NCBI GenBank assembly: GCA_032622095.1
Contig: CP136064.1
Coordinates: 189,335,794 to 189,399,793 of the forward strand
Reading direction: 5' to 3'
Length of the DNA: 64,000 nt
From: Siphonodentalium dalli
Taxonomy: Eukaryota; Mollusca; Scaphopoda; Gadilida; Siphonodentaliidae
This document shows, one piece after another, positions 11,162 through 23,372 of this stretch. Position numbers and translations under genes: made by a program. A model generated the notes under the pieces. The model worked only from the letters and a program-made list of their open reading frames with translations, had not been told where the DNA came from and did not search any database. How positions within the stretch are numbered: the first letter of the stretch is position 1; each line of letters opens with the position of its first letter.

Positions 11162-12055
11162 GTGAACAGATGTGTTGAGTGTTTTGCAGGTTAAATTTTC
11201 CCAATGTACATGAGTAGGCATTACAGTTTCAAGTTACCCCAACAGCTGTTTGTACTTCCACCGTTCTTTATTACAGGCAATCCCCTAGTATATTATATTA
11301 CATTTCGACTTGGATTAAAATAGATATAATGAGGTTATGCAGTCGAAGAAAAAAAAAATGTTTTATAGTCATAACAGATTACTGTAATGTGAGGTATTTC
11401 TGTATGATCAAGAAATTGAATACTTGACAGTTGTTAGAAACCAAGATGAGTTTTGAATTGAGTTCATATAATTGTAATGTAACACATCGGACACTCATGA
11501 TTTGATGAAGAGAAAAAATTGTGATGCATCAAAATTGTGATGAATTGACCCAACCATATCTATTTTCAGTAATATTTTAGTCCACAGTCATTTTGTAAGT
11601 TACATGTTGGACACAAAACGTCTGAACCAAAATGACAATATACATGTAGTCACAATGGTCCTGAGAAATCAGGAGACTTTCATTGCCAATAGCAACACAT
11701 GTTACAAGTATTAAATGTATGTGTGGCTGAAGCTGGCTATTATCTAGAATTAAGGGTGGGGGTGAAGCTTGTCATCAGTCTCACATAATGAATTACTTAA
11801 AAGTTCGCCAAATGGTCATTTTTAATCTGTACCTTGAATCGGTTGAATTGTTAACAGATTAGATATAGGCTAGGCCAATATCAAATAAATGAAAAATCGG
11901 GCCAGACGGTTGAGCTAATAAAAAGTTAATTTTCACCACCAGTCTGCACCAGTTGCAATTTTCCAAAAAAAAATTTTTTATAAGAAACTATTAATAAATT
12001 ATTTTTTTAGACACATTTTTCAGACAAAACAGTTATTTAAAATTTCTCAATAAAA
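11162..12055. other. Intron sequence without recognised feature
   Basis: AT-rich and unique-looking; no exon, array or inverted repeat was identified. Confidence 0.5.
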
Positions 12056-12695
12056 GTAGGTATACCTGTATATCTTTATAGCATACATATCAGAACACTC
12101 CCTCACTAAATCTCCATTACAAAACTATGGAAGTATCCAGAGAGCTGATGAAAGAAGATCAATTGAAAATCGATCAATTACTCTCCATTAATAGAGGCGG
12201 TACTACTGTGAGTGTGAGCGTATAATAAACATTGACATTACAATCCATACCAGTACCTTTAATTAAAGACGCTCTATCTCTTTCATGCACCACTTTCAAA
12301 AACAACACTAATAAACTTGTTTAGAAGTCACATTAGCATTATGATGCCAATAAAAAAAACAAAAGATACATCATATGTTTAACACATATTTCAATCGAAA
12401 AACAAACAAACAAACATCACAGCTGAACAGTAATTTCATTTCTAAAGATAGCCACTTTTCCTGTCCCAGTTCATGAAAAAAATATTATTATTTATTTATT
12501 TATTTATTTAATGTTTAACATTTTTGCCTATTAATGTTGGTATACCTGTATATCTGTATAGCATACATATCAGAAAATGTCCTCCATTAAAACTCCATTA
12601 CAAAACCACAGAAACTATCCAGAGAGCTGCTGTACTCAGATCAATTGAGAATCCATCAATTAAAAGCCATTAGAGGCAGTGCTCTTGCTAGCATG
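12056..12695 (+). repeat. Two diverged direct copies, 479 bp apart
   Basis: 12056-12225 and 12535-12695 share GGTATACCTGTATATCT, ATAGCATACATATCAGAA, CTCCATTACAAAAC and ATCCAGAGAGCTG in the same order, with many differences. Between them lie (AAAC)n at 12402-12416 and (ATTT)n at 12488-12511 simple repeats. No coding potential was seen. Confidence 0.65.
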
Positions 12696-13496
12696 TAATA
12701 ATCTGGGATTTGTCCCCCAATTAGTTGATTGGTGGCTCTGTTCTGTGTACATCCCGATAGACATCAGGGATGTACTCAAACAAACACCTGTCGCTGGAAT
12801 CCGTCATAAGCTCACACTAAATGGAAACGTATTTCGGAACTTCCCATTATAAAGTGCCTAATGAAGGGATAAATCCCACCACGCACGGTTCGAAGGTCGT
12901 GCTCTATCATCGCCGTTTATTAACTCTGAATGTTCCGGACAAACTCCTAATGACGATTTCTGTTTATTTTCAGGCATCATAAAAAATATTTATGGTGAAA
13001 TACACAAATCAGTGGAGCAATGAGCTACATGTATTGTCCTTGCCAGAGGTAATTTCCTTATTTGGAAGTAATGACTGTTGAATGAAGGAGTAGATTTAGT
13101 CTGTAGGTTTTAAAGCGTGGATCTGGGAGCTTGATTTAAATGTTCATGGAAATCAATGATCAATTATTAGCAGTCACAGACCTGTTAAACTTGTCATCTA
13201 AACAAACTGCTTTCCACTTTTAACCTGGACAATACATTATTGTTCAGCCTATTGTAAGATCAGGTGCCCCACAAGGTTGATGGAGTGAGGAAATAGCTTT
13301 CCGTTGAGATAACATATCTGAGAGCTATAAACTCACAAGAATAAATAGAGTAATTAACTTCATGTCTGGCTTTAAATATAGCCATAACAGAGGCATAGTG
13401 AGGAATGATATAGTACTCAATTTGGACTGTCTTGTATTGTATATTCTTGATTATAATACTTGCTGCGTTTTGTATCTATTTCACATTCTTCTTTAT
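12696..13496. other. Intron sequence, moderately GC-richer
   Basis: Contains a small palindrome (GCACGGTTCGAAGGTCGTGC, 12885-12904). It is less AT-rich than its surroundings, but I see no exon and no repeat relative in the window. Confidence 0.4.
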
Positions 13497-13906
13497 CAAG
13501 CCTGAGTTTAGTGTGCCTGTCATTTGCAGAATGAGGTCCTCAGAGGATAAATTTAGTGACGCTATCCCACATAGCGGGGCTAGCTAGCATCACTAAAATC
13601 ACCCTCTGGAAACCTCATTCTGCTTAGGCCTCATCTGCTATATGGGAGACATAGACTCAGGTTTAAGTTCCCAAATGGTGAATATTGTGATGTACACCCA
13701 TTGGGAACCTCGATTATGCAATGTGTCGTCTGTCAATTTGGGGATATAGAGATACTAAACTAAAAAAGAAATAGAATCTATGTGAAGATATTTGATAAAA
13801 GAAACTTTCCAGAAAAGAAGAGCAATAAGTAGAATGAGGTCCCCAGAGGGTGAGTTTAGTGATGCTCTCCCGCATGCAAATGACACGCACACTAAACTCA
13901 GACTTG
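13497..13906. mobile_element. hAT-like multi-hairpin MITE
   Basis: Runs from CAAGCCTGAGTTTAGTGTGC to CACACTAAACTCAGACTTG. The flanking octamers are TTCTTTAT and TTCTGTAT (7 of 8 alike). It carries the family hairpin blocks GCAGAATGAGGTCC and AGAGGGTGAATTTAG with partial inverses. The ~160-bp centre (GGAACCTCGATTATGCAATG region) is shared with other copies. Confidence 0.85.
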
Positions 13907-14028
13907 TTCTGTATGATAACCAATAATTTAATCACCAGTTTTCTTGCTATTTTAATAGTAGTTAAAATTTTCATTAATATGAAGGCAAACTGATAAAAGA
14001 AAGGTTCAGTACAGCTTCACGATATTTA

Positions 14029-14227
14029 CAGTATATGCCCTAAATGATTGACTCCTTAACCACAGCAGAATTATGGGTAACTTTTCAGGATTTAGTCGGA
14101 AATATGGCTTGTTGCCATTCATCGGAAAGCTCTCGCTGAAATTTCCGACTAAATCCTGAAAAGTTCAGCTGAAAAGTTACCCAAAATTCTGCTGTGGTTA
14201 AGGAGTCGATTATTTAGAGCATTACTG
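14029..14227. mobile_element. TA-target palindromic MITE
   Basis: Foldback of 199 bp with TA on each side. The right arm has an internal rearrangement: GCTGAAATTTCCGACTAAATC replaces the usual inner sequence and CTGAAAAGTT is duplicated. Confidence 0.88.
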
Positions 14228-14711
14228 TATATGTCCATAAATGCAACAAAAAAGACATTGATTGCATATTTATAACTGCCTTCTAGGTGGCATTTATCGT
14301 TTTCATTTATAGACTAGAATTTCACACGAGAGAACAATAACAATCATATAAATTAACCGGAAGCCATAAATCATTTAAATTATCCTGAAGCCATAAATAG
14401 ATCTTTCACTATAAATAGCGAATGACAAATTTAATATTCAATCATTTGAGTCTGTCTTGGTGTTCTGTTATATTGTTTCTGACAAGTGGAAATTAAATCT
14501 AGCTGTTCTTACATCAATCTTCAACACATGAGACCAAATTAGCAACAATTAAAGAAACATAATTCCATCTGTTATTCAAATTATAATAACGATGGACTTA
14601 GGGCTGAGTAGGTCATTGTCTATTAGTACGAAGATGCCCCAAATCATCAATCAACTTGGGAACAATATTGGTGGCATATCTTGTGCTACTAAGGCCTCAA
14701 AATATGGTGCC

Positions 14712-15095
14712 GGAAATTTGCAGAATGATGTCCTCAGAGGGTGAATTTAATAATGCTAGTACTCCACACAGCAGGCGAGCATTACTAAATTCACCTTCTG
14801 GCGACCTCATTCTGCTTTAATAGGCCTCATCTTCTCTGGGATGTATCTTTATTATCAATTAACAAGTTTTTTTCATTTTGGATTCATTTTCTTTTTTAGT
14901 TTAGCTTCTATATAACCCCAAATTGACAGATGACATAATGCATAAATCAAGGTACCCAATGGGTGCACATCACCATCTTCACCATCCGGGAACTTAATTC
15001 TGAGTCTAGGTCTCCCATCGCAGATGAGGCCATGCAGAATGAGGTCCACAGAGGATGAAGATGGTGATGCTAGCCCGCTACTAAATTCACCCTCT
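14712..15095. mobile_element. hAT-like multi-hairpin MITE, inverted and end-truncated
   Basis: Contains both hairpin blocks (GCAGAATGATGTCCTCAGAG at 14717 and GCAGAATGAGGTCCACAGAG at 15034). Its central segment is in reverse orientation to the copy at 13497. The CAAGCC ends are lost. Its right hairpin is part of the tandem duplication at 15016-15578. Confidence 0.75.
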
Positions 15096-15578
15096 GGAGA
15101 CACTGAAGGAACTGTTACATCAGAAGTCATTATATTGCTGGTTTGTGATGGTTCAGGAATTTTTGACAGGTAAATCTAATTTGTTGAGCCATACAGGTAG
15201 GTGAGTATTTTATTCATTTTTCCATTCCACTCACAATATGTGGTCCCAAAGAATGTGATAATAAAAGTTCCATTGTGCGAGTCATATAAATATTTGCCAT
15301 CGCAGATGAGGCCATGCAGAATGAGGTCCACAGAGGATGAAGATGGTGATGCTAGCCCGCTACTAAATTCACCCTCTGGAGACACTGAAGGAACTGTTAC
15401 ATCAGAAGTCATTATATTGCTGGTTTGTGATGGTTCAGGAATTTTTGACAGGTAAATCTAATTTGTTGAGCCATCTACAGGTGGGTGAGTATTTTATTCA
15501 TTTTTCCATTCCACTCACAATATGTGGTCCCAAAGAATGTGATAATAAAAGTTCCATTGTGCGAGTCATATAAATATT
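15016..15578 (+). repeat. Tandem duplication, 282-bp unit x 2
   Basis: The sequence from CATCGCAGATGAGGCCATGC at 15016 recurs at 15298, so the unit is 282 bp. The second copy runs to about 15578, ending GAGTCATATAAATATT. The copies are nearly identical; the clearest difference is a few bases near GTTGAGCCAT(CT)ACAGGT. The unit joins the right hairpin of a hAT-like MITE to unrelated flank, so the duplication postdates that insertion. It explains the repeated minus-strand ORF start (MTSDVTVPSVSPEGEF). Confidence 0.92.
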
Positions 15579-16121
15579 ATGTTACTAAATATCTATACTC
15601 TTATTTCATAATATACCTGTTGGATTATATAAATTTCATTCGCCAGTCAGTATTGGGTTTCAAATGTTTGATACACAAAACTATACTCAGCTCAAAGTGC
15701 AGAAATCGTTCATATAACTCTCACATATAGAACTATAAAAAAAAAATATAAAAATTAAAAAAAAATTAAAAACCAGTCATGAGGATTAACACTAATGAAT
15801 GAGGATTAACACTAATGATTATTAGACCTCATATTAAAAGCCTATGTTAATTTCCCATAGGGTGTGATTTTACAATTTGCAATGTTTCCCGCCCATGAAA
15901 CATTGCCGGACACCATTTTTTGCTATGTTTACCGCTCCGACCGAAAGAGCCCGAACATGTTCACGGAAGCACCCGAACGAAATTTTATGACGTATTTTGA
16001 CCGTGACATTCAAACCGGAAACCCCAAATCGTCACGATTCAGACGACTTCCGCATTCTTCAAAGTAAACATCATGGATGCCGGTTAAATTTTCAGAACTG
16101 CTGACATGGTTATTCGGTATA
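15579..16121. other. Intron sequence with a CpG-richer patch
   Basis: A-rich at 15730-15770, then a patch at 15880-16070 with more CpG than its surroundings and a small hairpin (CAATGTTTC / GAAACATTG, 15881-15906). An ATG at 16073 reaches a stop after four codons. No gene is supported. Confidence 0.4.
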
Positions 16122-16240
16122 ATAAAAACAATGGTGACCTGGCTCGAGGGCAACATTGGGGATAGTCTCCCCTTGGAACCAATTGGTTCCTCGGGGAGAC
16201 AATCCGCAATGTTGCCCTCGAGCCAGGTCACCATTTTTAT
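16122..16240. repeat. Near-perfect 119-bp hairpin
   Basis: The arm AATGGTGACCTGGCTCGAGG continuing GCAACATTG (29 bp) is perfectly inverted at the right end. A second inner inverted repeat (GTCTCCCC ... GGAACCAATTGGTTCC ... GGGGAGAC) has two mismatches. The only unpaired part between them is a 6-nt internal loop (GGGATA / AATCCG). It is GC-richer than the surroundings and has no relative in the window. It could be a snapback MITE or a hairpin-RNA source. Confidence 0.9.
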
Positions 16241-16436
16241 AATGCTTTGTAAACAATGGTGGGATTAAAGAGTATTTGAAACGTATGGACATAATTATAT
16301 AGACTGTTAGATGTTAAATAAAAAATATTCATTAATTGTGAAATCAGAAAATCAGAATTTGTTTTTGGCCCAGCGTGAACAATGATTGTCAGCCATATTG
16401 GATTTTCTAGCTTATGAAGCACAACCTTAAAGACAT

Positions 16437-16717
16437 ATTATGGACTTGTTCGGGTGCATGGAACTGATAGGTTAGTACTCAGACATTATGCGAACCTGTG
16501 GAATGTAGCATTCTACTAACATCTCGATTCGGACGCAACTATCGGCAATAAACAAACATAAATGATTTCGCCATCGAGATAATTGCATTTAATTAATATA
16601 TCAGAATGATGGTTATTGTGTTGTCAATCTGGATTAATATTTGTAAAAATAACTGTGAGAAATATTATTCTCCATTTCTAATTGATCACCCTACCGGAGT
16701 GTTTCACATCACTTTAA
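16437..16717 (+). mobile_element. TTAAAG...CTTTAA element (family F5), internally deleted
   Basis: Opens TTAAAGACATATTATGGACT and closes GTGTTTCACATCACTTTAA. It contains CTCGATTCGG(GA)CGCAACTATCGGC and TTCTCCATTTCTAATTGATC, shared with copies at 42727-43102 and 49279-49640. About 95 bp of the interior are missing here. There is no coding potential. Confidence 0.8.
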
Positions 16718-18033
16718 CATTTCCCTGTTGTCCAGGAGCGCCAGCGCAGTGAATACTTAGAGGCCCATGGTTACCCTGCCCTAGCTGTTTAGTGCCAGAG
16801 CAAATGCATGTATCTGAATTATGGAAAATGTGAAGAAAAAAGTCTTTCCGCAGGCTGTGCATGCCTTGCCTTTCAGTGATTCTCGCATTCCACTTTTTCA
16901 GTCAACATCTGATGAAGCACCCAATTGGGGCCTCATAGATGGGAGCCACATTCCCCATGACCTATGTTTGGTTGTAATGCATTTGCAATGGGAAATATTA
17001 CCAGCTGTGTACCCCTCTGGGTTAATGTGTGGTTATGAGCAGACCTATTTATAATAGCTTTGCCACAATGCGACATGCACATCATGTGACAATCTCTACC
17101 AGAGCGCACCAGTCATACTTCCTTTCTGACTCTGTCACCGGCTGGGTCCTAGTTTCCGTTTCTATATTTAGCGCGGGGTTTTCCAAACAAAATGGCGAAA
17201 ACCGATCGCCCCCAAAGTCAAATTTCCTATGTGCTTTGTGAACAATTCCCACACTAAAAACTTAATGACAGAATGGAGGATCAGAGTGGTAGTTTTGTTG
17301 ACGATTTTCGCAAGCAACTCATCAAAATTGGAGCAAATTAGAAGTCTTGTGTCTGACTTGCCATGCGTGTTGTCGTGACATTGTCGTCCATGTGTGCTTT
17401 GACTTTTGTGCTAATAAAATAATCGGAAAACCGAATCACACCGTTTCGAAATATAGTTCTTCGGTTTTAGTGGGACTTTTCAAACTTAAGGTTCAAAATT
17501 TATACAATTATTTCTCGATGTTTTGTGTGCTTAACAATGGCAGCATGTTGCTCTGTTCGCTTAGTATATATCTTAATATCGAGGAAGTCCACCAAATGTG
17601 GGTGAAATGTCACCGGTAGCAGCAGTCTTACCGAGTCATCAAGGGATGTAAACCCTGCATGGAGTTTGATAATGTGATGAGAAGTGAATTCTACATTAGC
17701 CATTACATGATTGGCAGGCAAATGTTCATGAACTCCCCATCAATATCATAGCATAGAACTTTAGCCAGACTATTGACAAATAAAAATTGGATATCTTGCT
17801 ACTGGTTACAATATATAATGTCAGAGTACGTCCATAAAATGTCAGCTTGGTACACTGGAGACACACTTACAGAAGTCATCCCAGAGTTATTACTCATTAG
17901 TGTTGTGCTTCTATTAACCCCCTCACTATGGTCGATAGGGTCACTGTCACAATGCACCGATCACATTAATAGCCAGCTTTCCAAAACGATAACTAGTATC
18001 TTAGCCACCTTTTCAGAGGCATTCTCATTCATA
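16718..18033. other. Intron sequence; short ATG ORFs not convincing
   Basis: CpG content is a little higher at 16735-17240. Short ATG-led frames at 17191 (MAKTDRPQSQISYVLCE) and 17273 (MEDQSGSFVDDFRKQLIKIG) look protein-like but stop after about 21-22 codons and match no family I know. No splice-linked exon was found. Confidence 0.35.
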
Positions 18034-18203
18034 CAGTAATGCCTTAAATAATGGACTCGGAAATATGGCTTGTTGCCATTCATTGGAAAGCTCTTAGTGA
18101 GAGCTTTCCGATGAATGGCAACAAGCCATAATTCTGACTAAATCCTGAAAAAATACCCATCATTCTGCTGTGGTTAAGGAGTCGATTATTTAGGGCATTA
18201 CTG
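18034..18203. mobile_element. TA-target palindromic MITE, left arm deleted inside
   Basis: CAGTAATGCCTTAAATAATG jumps straight to GGAAATATGGCTTGTTGCCA, losing about 40 bp of the left arm. The right arm is complete to GGGCATTACTG. TA flanks both ends. Confidence 0.88.
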
Positions 18204-18439
18204 TAGCTTTTCAAGATCCATCATTTGATGACCCAATATATGATGTCTCTGCTTTCGCAACTAAAATGTCAACGTCATCTTCCATAACTGTGTTCGTTTA
18301 TTAAGTTAAAAGAAATAGAATTTGAGCAATTTGGCTACATTGATTGAAAATCTTAGGTCTATAAATGATAATTGAATATTTAATATATTTCTTCCCTTTT
18401 AAAGATAATTTTTTTTACTTATTTCAATGAATAAAACCG

Positions 18440-18575
18440 ATAAGTTAGTATCAAAACGCTATCTCCACTGGAAGAATGCAAATAAATTAGTCGAAAATTC
18501 GAACCATGTCGACTGTACCATTTCAGAGAACACAATATTTGAACCATGCACAAATGTAAATATTTACTACTTTAT
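18440..18575 (+). mobile_element. Decayed F5 element fragment
   Basis: Weak but ordered matches to the F5 family: GATAAGTTAGTATC, CTGGAAGAATGCAA, CGACTGTACCATTTCAGAGA and AATGTAAATATTTACTACT. Both ends are lost. Confidence 0.55.
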
Positions 18576-20989
18576 TTGGGATGAATTATTGGGTGTACTG
18601 ATACGCATAGCACAATGATTCTGTCAAAGCTTATAATTCGTTTATAACAATGATGCTGTTTTTTTGCTTATTTAGAATAAAATATATGAAAAAATATATG
18701 AAAATAAGTAATTTTGAGATGATAATAATAACACCTCAGTAGAGTGTTCCAATTCACTTTAAAGGCATAAGTTGTTTTTCACACATTGAATCTGAAAAGC
18801 TGGCTATGAATGTGATATCCCTTGAAAAGTTGTTACACTTGTGACAGATTTGAAAAGCTGGCTACGAATGTGATCGATGCCTTGTGACAATGACCTCATC
18901 AGCCTCACTATGGTCTTCGATTGTGTATATGTATTTCTCTATACCAATCAAATCGGTCACAAGTATTGTCAGTGTTCACTAGTGATCACTTATATTGTCA
19001 ATTTTATATTCTTGCATAGAATTAAGAACGAGACTAACTTTTCCTATTTTAAGCACACTAAAGAAACAACTAAATCAGTTTTTTGCATTTCCCCATTATA
19101 CCACATTGATTCAAAGCATGCACATTAAAAATTTCTTTAGCTTTGTATAACTTTAATAATGAATGAAAGAATGAAAGAATACGTTATTGAATGACCACTA
19201 TCCAGTGATGTTTGTCATCTCAACTTAACACCAACATAAACAGAAAGAATATTAAAATGTATACATATTCGTTCTTATACTGACTTTATACCAATCACAG
19301 ATATTGCATATAGATAGCATGCTATCATCAAGAGCCGCACATTGTTATGTAAACAAAAGCCAATGTATGTTACATATTTTTGCATATTGTTACATAACAC
19401 CAATATCGTAGATCTTGCATGTCACCTTTCAGTAAAAATTCTGTGTTCTCAGATATATATTAGATAGCGGAGGAGTCTGCCGTTTATATGTGACATTATG
19501 TTCTTGATTTTACTGCTGGGGATGTTATAACGAACCTAAGCCGGATGCTTTGGGTCTTATATAGACTATATCTGATTTTGTGACGTCACCAATTATTATC
19601 TAATACGACGCTGGCGTTTTGAATTTTAGCGACCACTTTTGTCGCACAGTAGATCGGTGGGCTTAAAGCATTAATGTCGTAATCGGAAATAAACGTGTGT
19701 GTCTTTCAATTGCTGGCATTCCAAAATGAGGGGAGATACTATCGGAATTATGCACAGTTAAGTTCATTTGTAGCGGCGGTTTACATTTTATTGAGAACAT
19801 AATTATGACATATTAAGAACTGTCAAATATTTGCATTGGAGTGGCCTAAAATATAAATCATGTGTGCAATTGGAAAATCTCAATCACAATGTCAGGGTGG
19901 GAGACAACACTGGAATCGAAATTCGTGATGCATGCAAAAGTTATTGTATCGCGTTTAAATTATCCTAATATTACACAGTACATATGTGGATCTGATCATC
20001 CTTAGATATCCTTCTATTTTCATGAATCGAAAAGAAACACATACTTATGAACAAAGCAGAAGATACATTCAGGTTATCGCCAATTCTGGCGATGGTGAAA
20101 GCTGCATGATGACGATGTTCGTCGAGTTTCGTTGAAATTGACATGATGATATTTCATACACATCTCAATCGGATTGTGCACACAGCATCAGTCAATAATA
20201 TAATATGGTTAATTTCAGTAAAATACTCACTTCTCAACAACAACCAACAGTCTTGACTTATGAATACTTTCAGTTTGATGTTGGGGGGGTTTATATTCCA
20301 TAATAATTTGTACAAAAGGAATGGCTTTTAAAAGGGTTTTTTCAGGTTTTAAGTGCTGAGATGGTGAGCTCGTAGTCTGTTTGCATTGTGAATATATGAT
20401 TTCTCGCATGCCCTGATGAATCCTTAATTGTGCATGTCTGGAGTGAAATTAATAATATAATCACACCACGATATAAGGCCTATGTGAATATTATTTGATG
20501 GGAAGACGCATCTATGAAGTTATTTTGATAAGATTAAAAAAGGGCACAGATATATCCTAGCTCATGCGTGTGGTTTAACTGTGGTTCGTTAATTACGCTA
20601 GCGTGTGGTCATATTAATGGAGTTAGTTTTTCAATTTTTTTAAACAAAACAAAAAACAATTCTAATTGAGCAAGAAGTTAAATCTAAATTAAATGGAAAT
20701 TTTTTTTTAATTAATTTTTTTTTAAATTGAGCAAGGAGTTTTTCTGATGACCCTGATTCCACACAGGAAATACCACACAAGTGTTGAATTTACAAGGAAG
20801 TCACTCCATTGCAAATAGCAAGTGCAATGCCAAGTGTGGCATATGCCCCCCCCCTTTGAGTACTCTAATGGGCATTTCTGAACGGTTCATGGATATAAAC
20901 TACAACTTACAAGATTGTGAAAGGCACAGTCCTGATTTTAAAAATGAGCTAAAGTAAGTATTGGGGCACTGGGCATATTAAGTCAAATA
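18576..20989. other. Intron sequence, little structure
   Basis: AT-rich. It contains a 66-bp-spaced pair of TCTGAAAAGCTGGCTA(T/C)GAATG-like blocks (about 18790 and 18850), a palindromic CRE core (GTGACGTCAC, 19580) and T/A homopolymer runs around 20635-20725. No gene was recognised. Confidence 0.45.
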
Positions 20990-21200
20990 CAGTAATGTCC
21001 TAAATAATTGACTCCTTAACCACAACAGAATTATGGGTAATTTTTCAGGATTTAGTCAGAAATATGGCTTGTTGCCATTCACCGGAAAGCTCTCACAGAG
21101 CTTTCCAATGAATGGCAACAAGCCATATTTCCGACTAAATCCTGAAAAGTTACCCATAATTCTGTTGTGGTCAAGGAGTCGATTATTTAGGGCATTACTG
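20990..21200. mobile_element. TA-target palindromic MITE
   Basis: A full 211-bp palindrome flanked by TA, from CAGTAATGTCCTAAATAATT to GGGCATTACTG. The arms meet at CTCTCACAGAGC. Confidence 0.92.
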
Positions 21201-21604
21201 TACTTAATAAAAGAATAGACCATGAATATATATACATTTAGATCTGAATGGGGAAAGTTCATTCAGGAGTGAAAAGGTTAAGGAATTGACTGCCATTAGG
21301 TAGAAGTCAATCGTAATAAGCTTAATAGGATATCTGTGAAAAGAAAGAGAATTGTCGTGGACACCAGACATCCGACGAAGAACAAATATGTACTATCCGA
21401 CTCGGAAATAATGGATATAAAACATAGGTCCGAAAGCAAGCACATGTCGAAGCGCAAATTATGTTAGCGACAATACATCTGGGAAATAAAACAGTGCCGC
21501 ATATTGATTGGTGGTGGTTTAAGTTGATAAGCGGTGAATTCGGGGACAATCCATCGAGACTGATGCCCACTGGATTACTGATGGAATCAAACAGAAATGC
21601 TACT

Positions 21605-22215
21605 CTGTGTACTCAGGGAGTACATCGGCGAGATGGCACTTCAAAGTTAAGGGACATAACTCTATATTGTCTACTGAGGGAGAACACCATGATGAAGCAT
21701 CTAAATAAATGGGCATAAGACGATGTGAGTGACACCCACAAACAATAAGGTATACTCTGACAGGCAAGATGAAGCTTCCAAATAAAGAGACATAACTCTA
21801 TTCTGTAAACTTAGGCGACATTAAACCCCTAATGGACATGACTCTATTCTGCGAACTCAGACAGTACTCATTTGAGACAAGCCCCTAATGGACCTACATT
21901 GTAACTCTATTCTTAATTCAGGCAGTAGTCAGGTGAAATGAGGCTTTTAAGGGACATAATGCTGTTCTGTGTACACAGGCAGCACATAGATGGGATAAAG
22001 TTTCTAAAGGACATAACTCTATTCTGTGAACTCAGTCAGTAATCATGTGGGATTAAGCTTCTAAGGGACATAACTCTATTATGTGAACTCAGGCAGTAGT
22101 CAGGCGAGATAAAGCCTCTAAAGGTCATAACTCTGTTCTGTGTACTCAAGCAGTACAAAGAAGGAAATAAGCTTCCAAGGGGCATAGCTCTATTCTGTGA
22201 ACTCAACAAGTACAA
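21605..22215 (+). repeat. ~60-bp diverged minisatellite
   Basis: About ten units carrying variants of GGGACATAACTCTATTCTGT followed by GAACTCAGGCAGTA, at roughly 60-bp steps. The units are quite diverged. It has neither the microsatellite nor the end hairpin of the pearl-like elements. Confidence 0.8.
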
Positions 22216-22324
22216 TGAATCCTTCTGCACTTGTATTAATAGCTGTCTTATGTATGTGATCTGCTTAAATTTCCTGAATATCTCTCCAGATAAATAATCG
22301 ACTATTCCAGTGTATACTTTTATA

Positions 22325-22767
22325 ACTACGTACTAGCGGCAAATTTTTTTTCATAAATTTTTCTCATAGAAGTGAGAAAACTGCTTTTTATTTATTCCCA
22401 TATCAGGAATAGACTAACAAGGAATTATCTTCATTGTTCCATGCTGACGAAACATTGATGCCAGAATTTTCTAAATTCTATGATTTGTTAAGTCTAAAAC
22501 CATGAATCAACCCATGTGTACGCAAGTCTACCAGTACAATCTTTTTGTTTGATGCATGTCAGAAAGGGACATGCAAGAGTTGAATAATCTGGAAGTCCAT
22601 GCAACTCAATCTCAGACTCTGGAGAAAACATGAAGGTCAAATGCATAAAATAAATAGACCCAACCCAATCAGCTATACCTATGTCTATTGGTTGACATGT
22701 CACCGAATAGAATACTCTCTCGTTTGGATGATAAACCACTTCATTTCATAACTCGATTGATTACATA
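22325..22767 (+). repeat. Diverged direct duplication, copy 1 (partner 23965-24412)
   Basis: Shares TTTTCTAAATTCTATGA, AATAAATAGACCCAAC(C/A)CAATCAGCTATACCTATG and ATAACTCGATTGATTACA with copy 2 about 1.62 kb downstream. Copy 1 is then interrupted for ~740 bp (22768-23508) before the shared GGACCCCTGATTACTTTATA block resumes at about 23524. Confidence 0.8.
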
Positions 22768-22774
22768 AGAAATG

Positions 22775-22912
22775 AACGGCGGTTTCAATGTGGTCATGGG
22801 ATTTTGACCGCGAGAAAAATTCAGCAAACTGCATGAACCCCGAAGGGGTTCATGCGGAGTTTGCTGATTTTTTATCGCGGTGAAAACCCATGACCACGTT
22901 GAATCCGCCGTT
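22775..22912. repeat. Long hairpin, ~138 bp
   Basis: AACGGCGGTTTCAATGTGGT at the left is the inverse of ACCACGTTGAATCCGCCGTT at the right with few mismatches. The stem continues through GGTCATGGG, TCAGCAAACT and GCATGAACCCC to a short loop at CGAAGG. Small mismatched bulges interrupt the stem. It lies inside the ~740-bp segment that is absent from the partner duplication. Confidence 0.88.
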
Positions 22913-22959
22913 TATTATTTATATTTATATACTTACGCTCTTTCACTTCTCTAAATATG

Positions 22960-23157
22960 TCCGTTATTTCGTCAAAAACACTTTTTCAAATATCTCCGTT
23001 ATTTCATTTATAAAAATAATTTCCTATTTCTATATTTCGCTCTATATTTCGCCAGTTCGCTGTATTTTCCTATTTCGATTTTTCGTGCTATTTCGCTGTA
23101 TTTTCATATTTCGCTTTTTCGTTGTATTTCATATTTCGATAATTCGCTATATTTGAC
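22960..23157 (+). repeat. TATTTCG-rich degenerate simple repeat
   Basis: TATTTCG or a one-base variant recurs more than ten times at irregular spacing (for example TATTTCGCTGTATTTTC and CATATTTCGCTTTTTCG). It follows the long hairpin directly. Confidence 0.7.
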
Positions 23158-23372
23158 ATATTATGGGATATGGGATTATATGATAACCAACATTCTGATA
23201 GTCAATCGAACATCTCGTGCCACCCGTGCTCGCGATTAGATGCCACTAGCCATCCAATCGTGAACGTCGATTACATATTGTTTGCTATCAAATCCTTGGC
23301 GTATTGGCTGACTAGATACTCAAGCAGTCGGTAATTTCCGACAATCCCCGGTGATTTCCGGGACCAATGTGT

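Noticed and set aside
17191-17341. Short ATG frames with good start context (MAKTDRPQS and MEDQSGSF)
   Set aside because: Both stop within about 22 codons, no donor site with correct phase was found and no homologue is known to me.
21033-21262. Repeated ORFs beginning MGNFSGFSRKYGLLPF in many places and on both strands
   Set aside because: They are translations of the palindromic TA-target MITE; frames appear on both strands because the element is an inverted repeat, and lengths follow insertion context rather than a gene.
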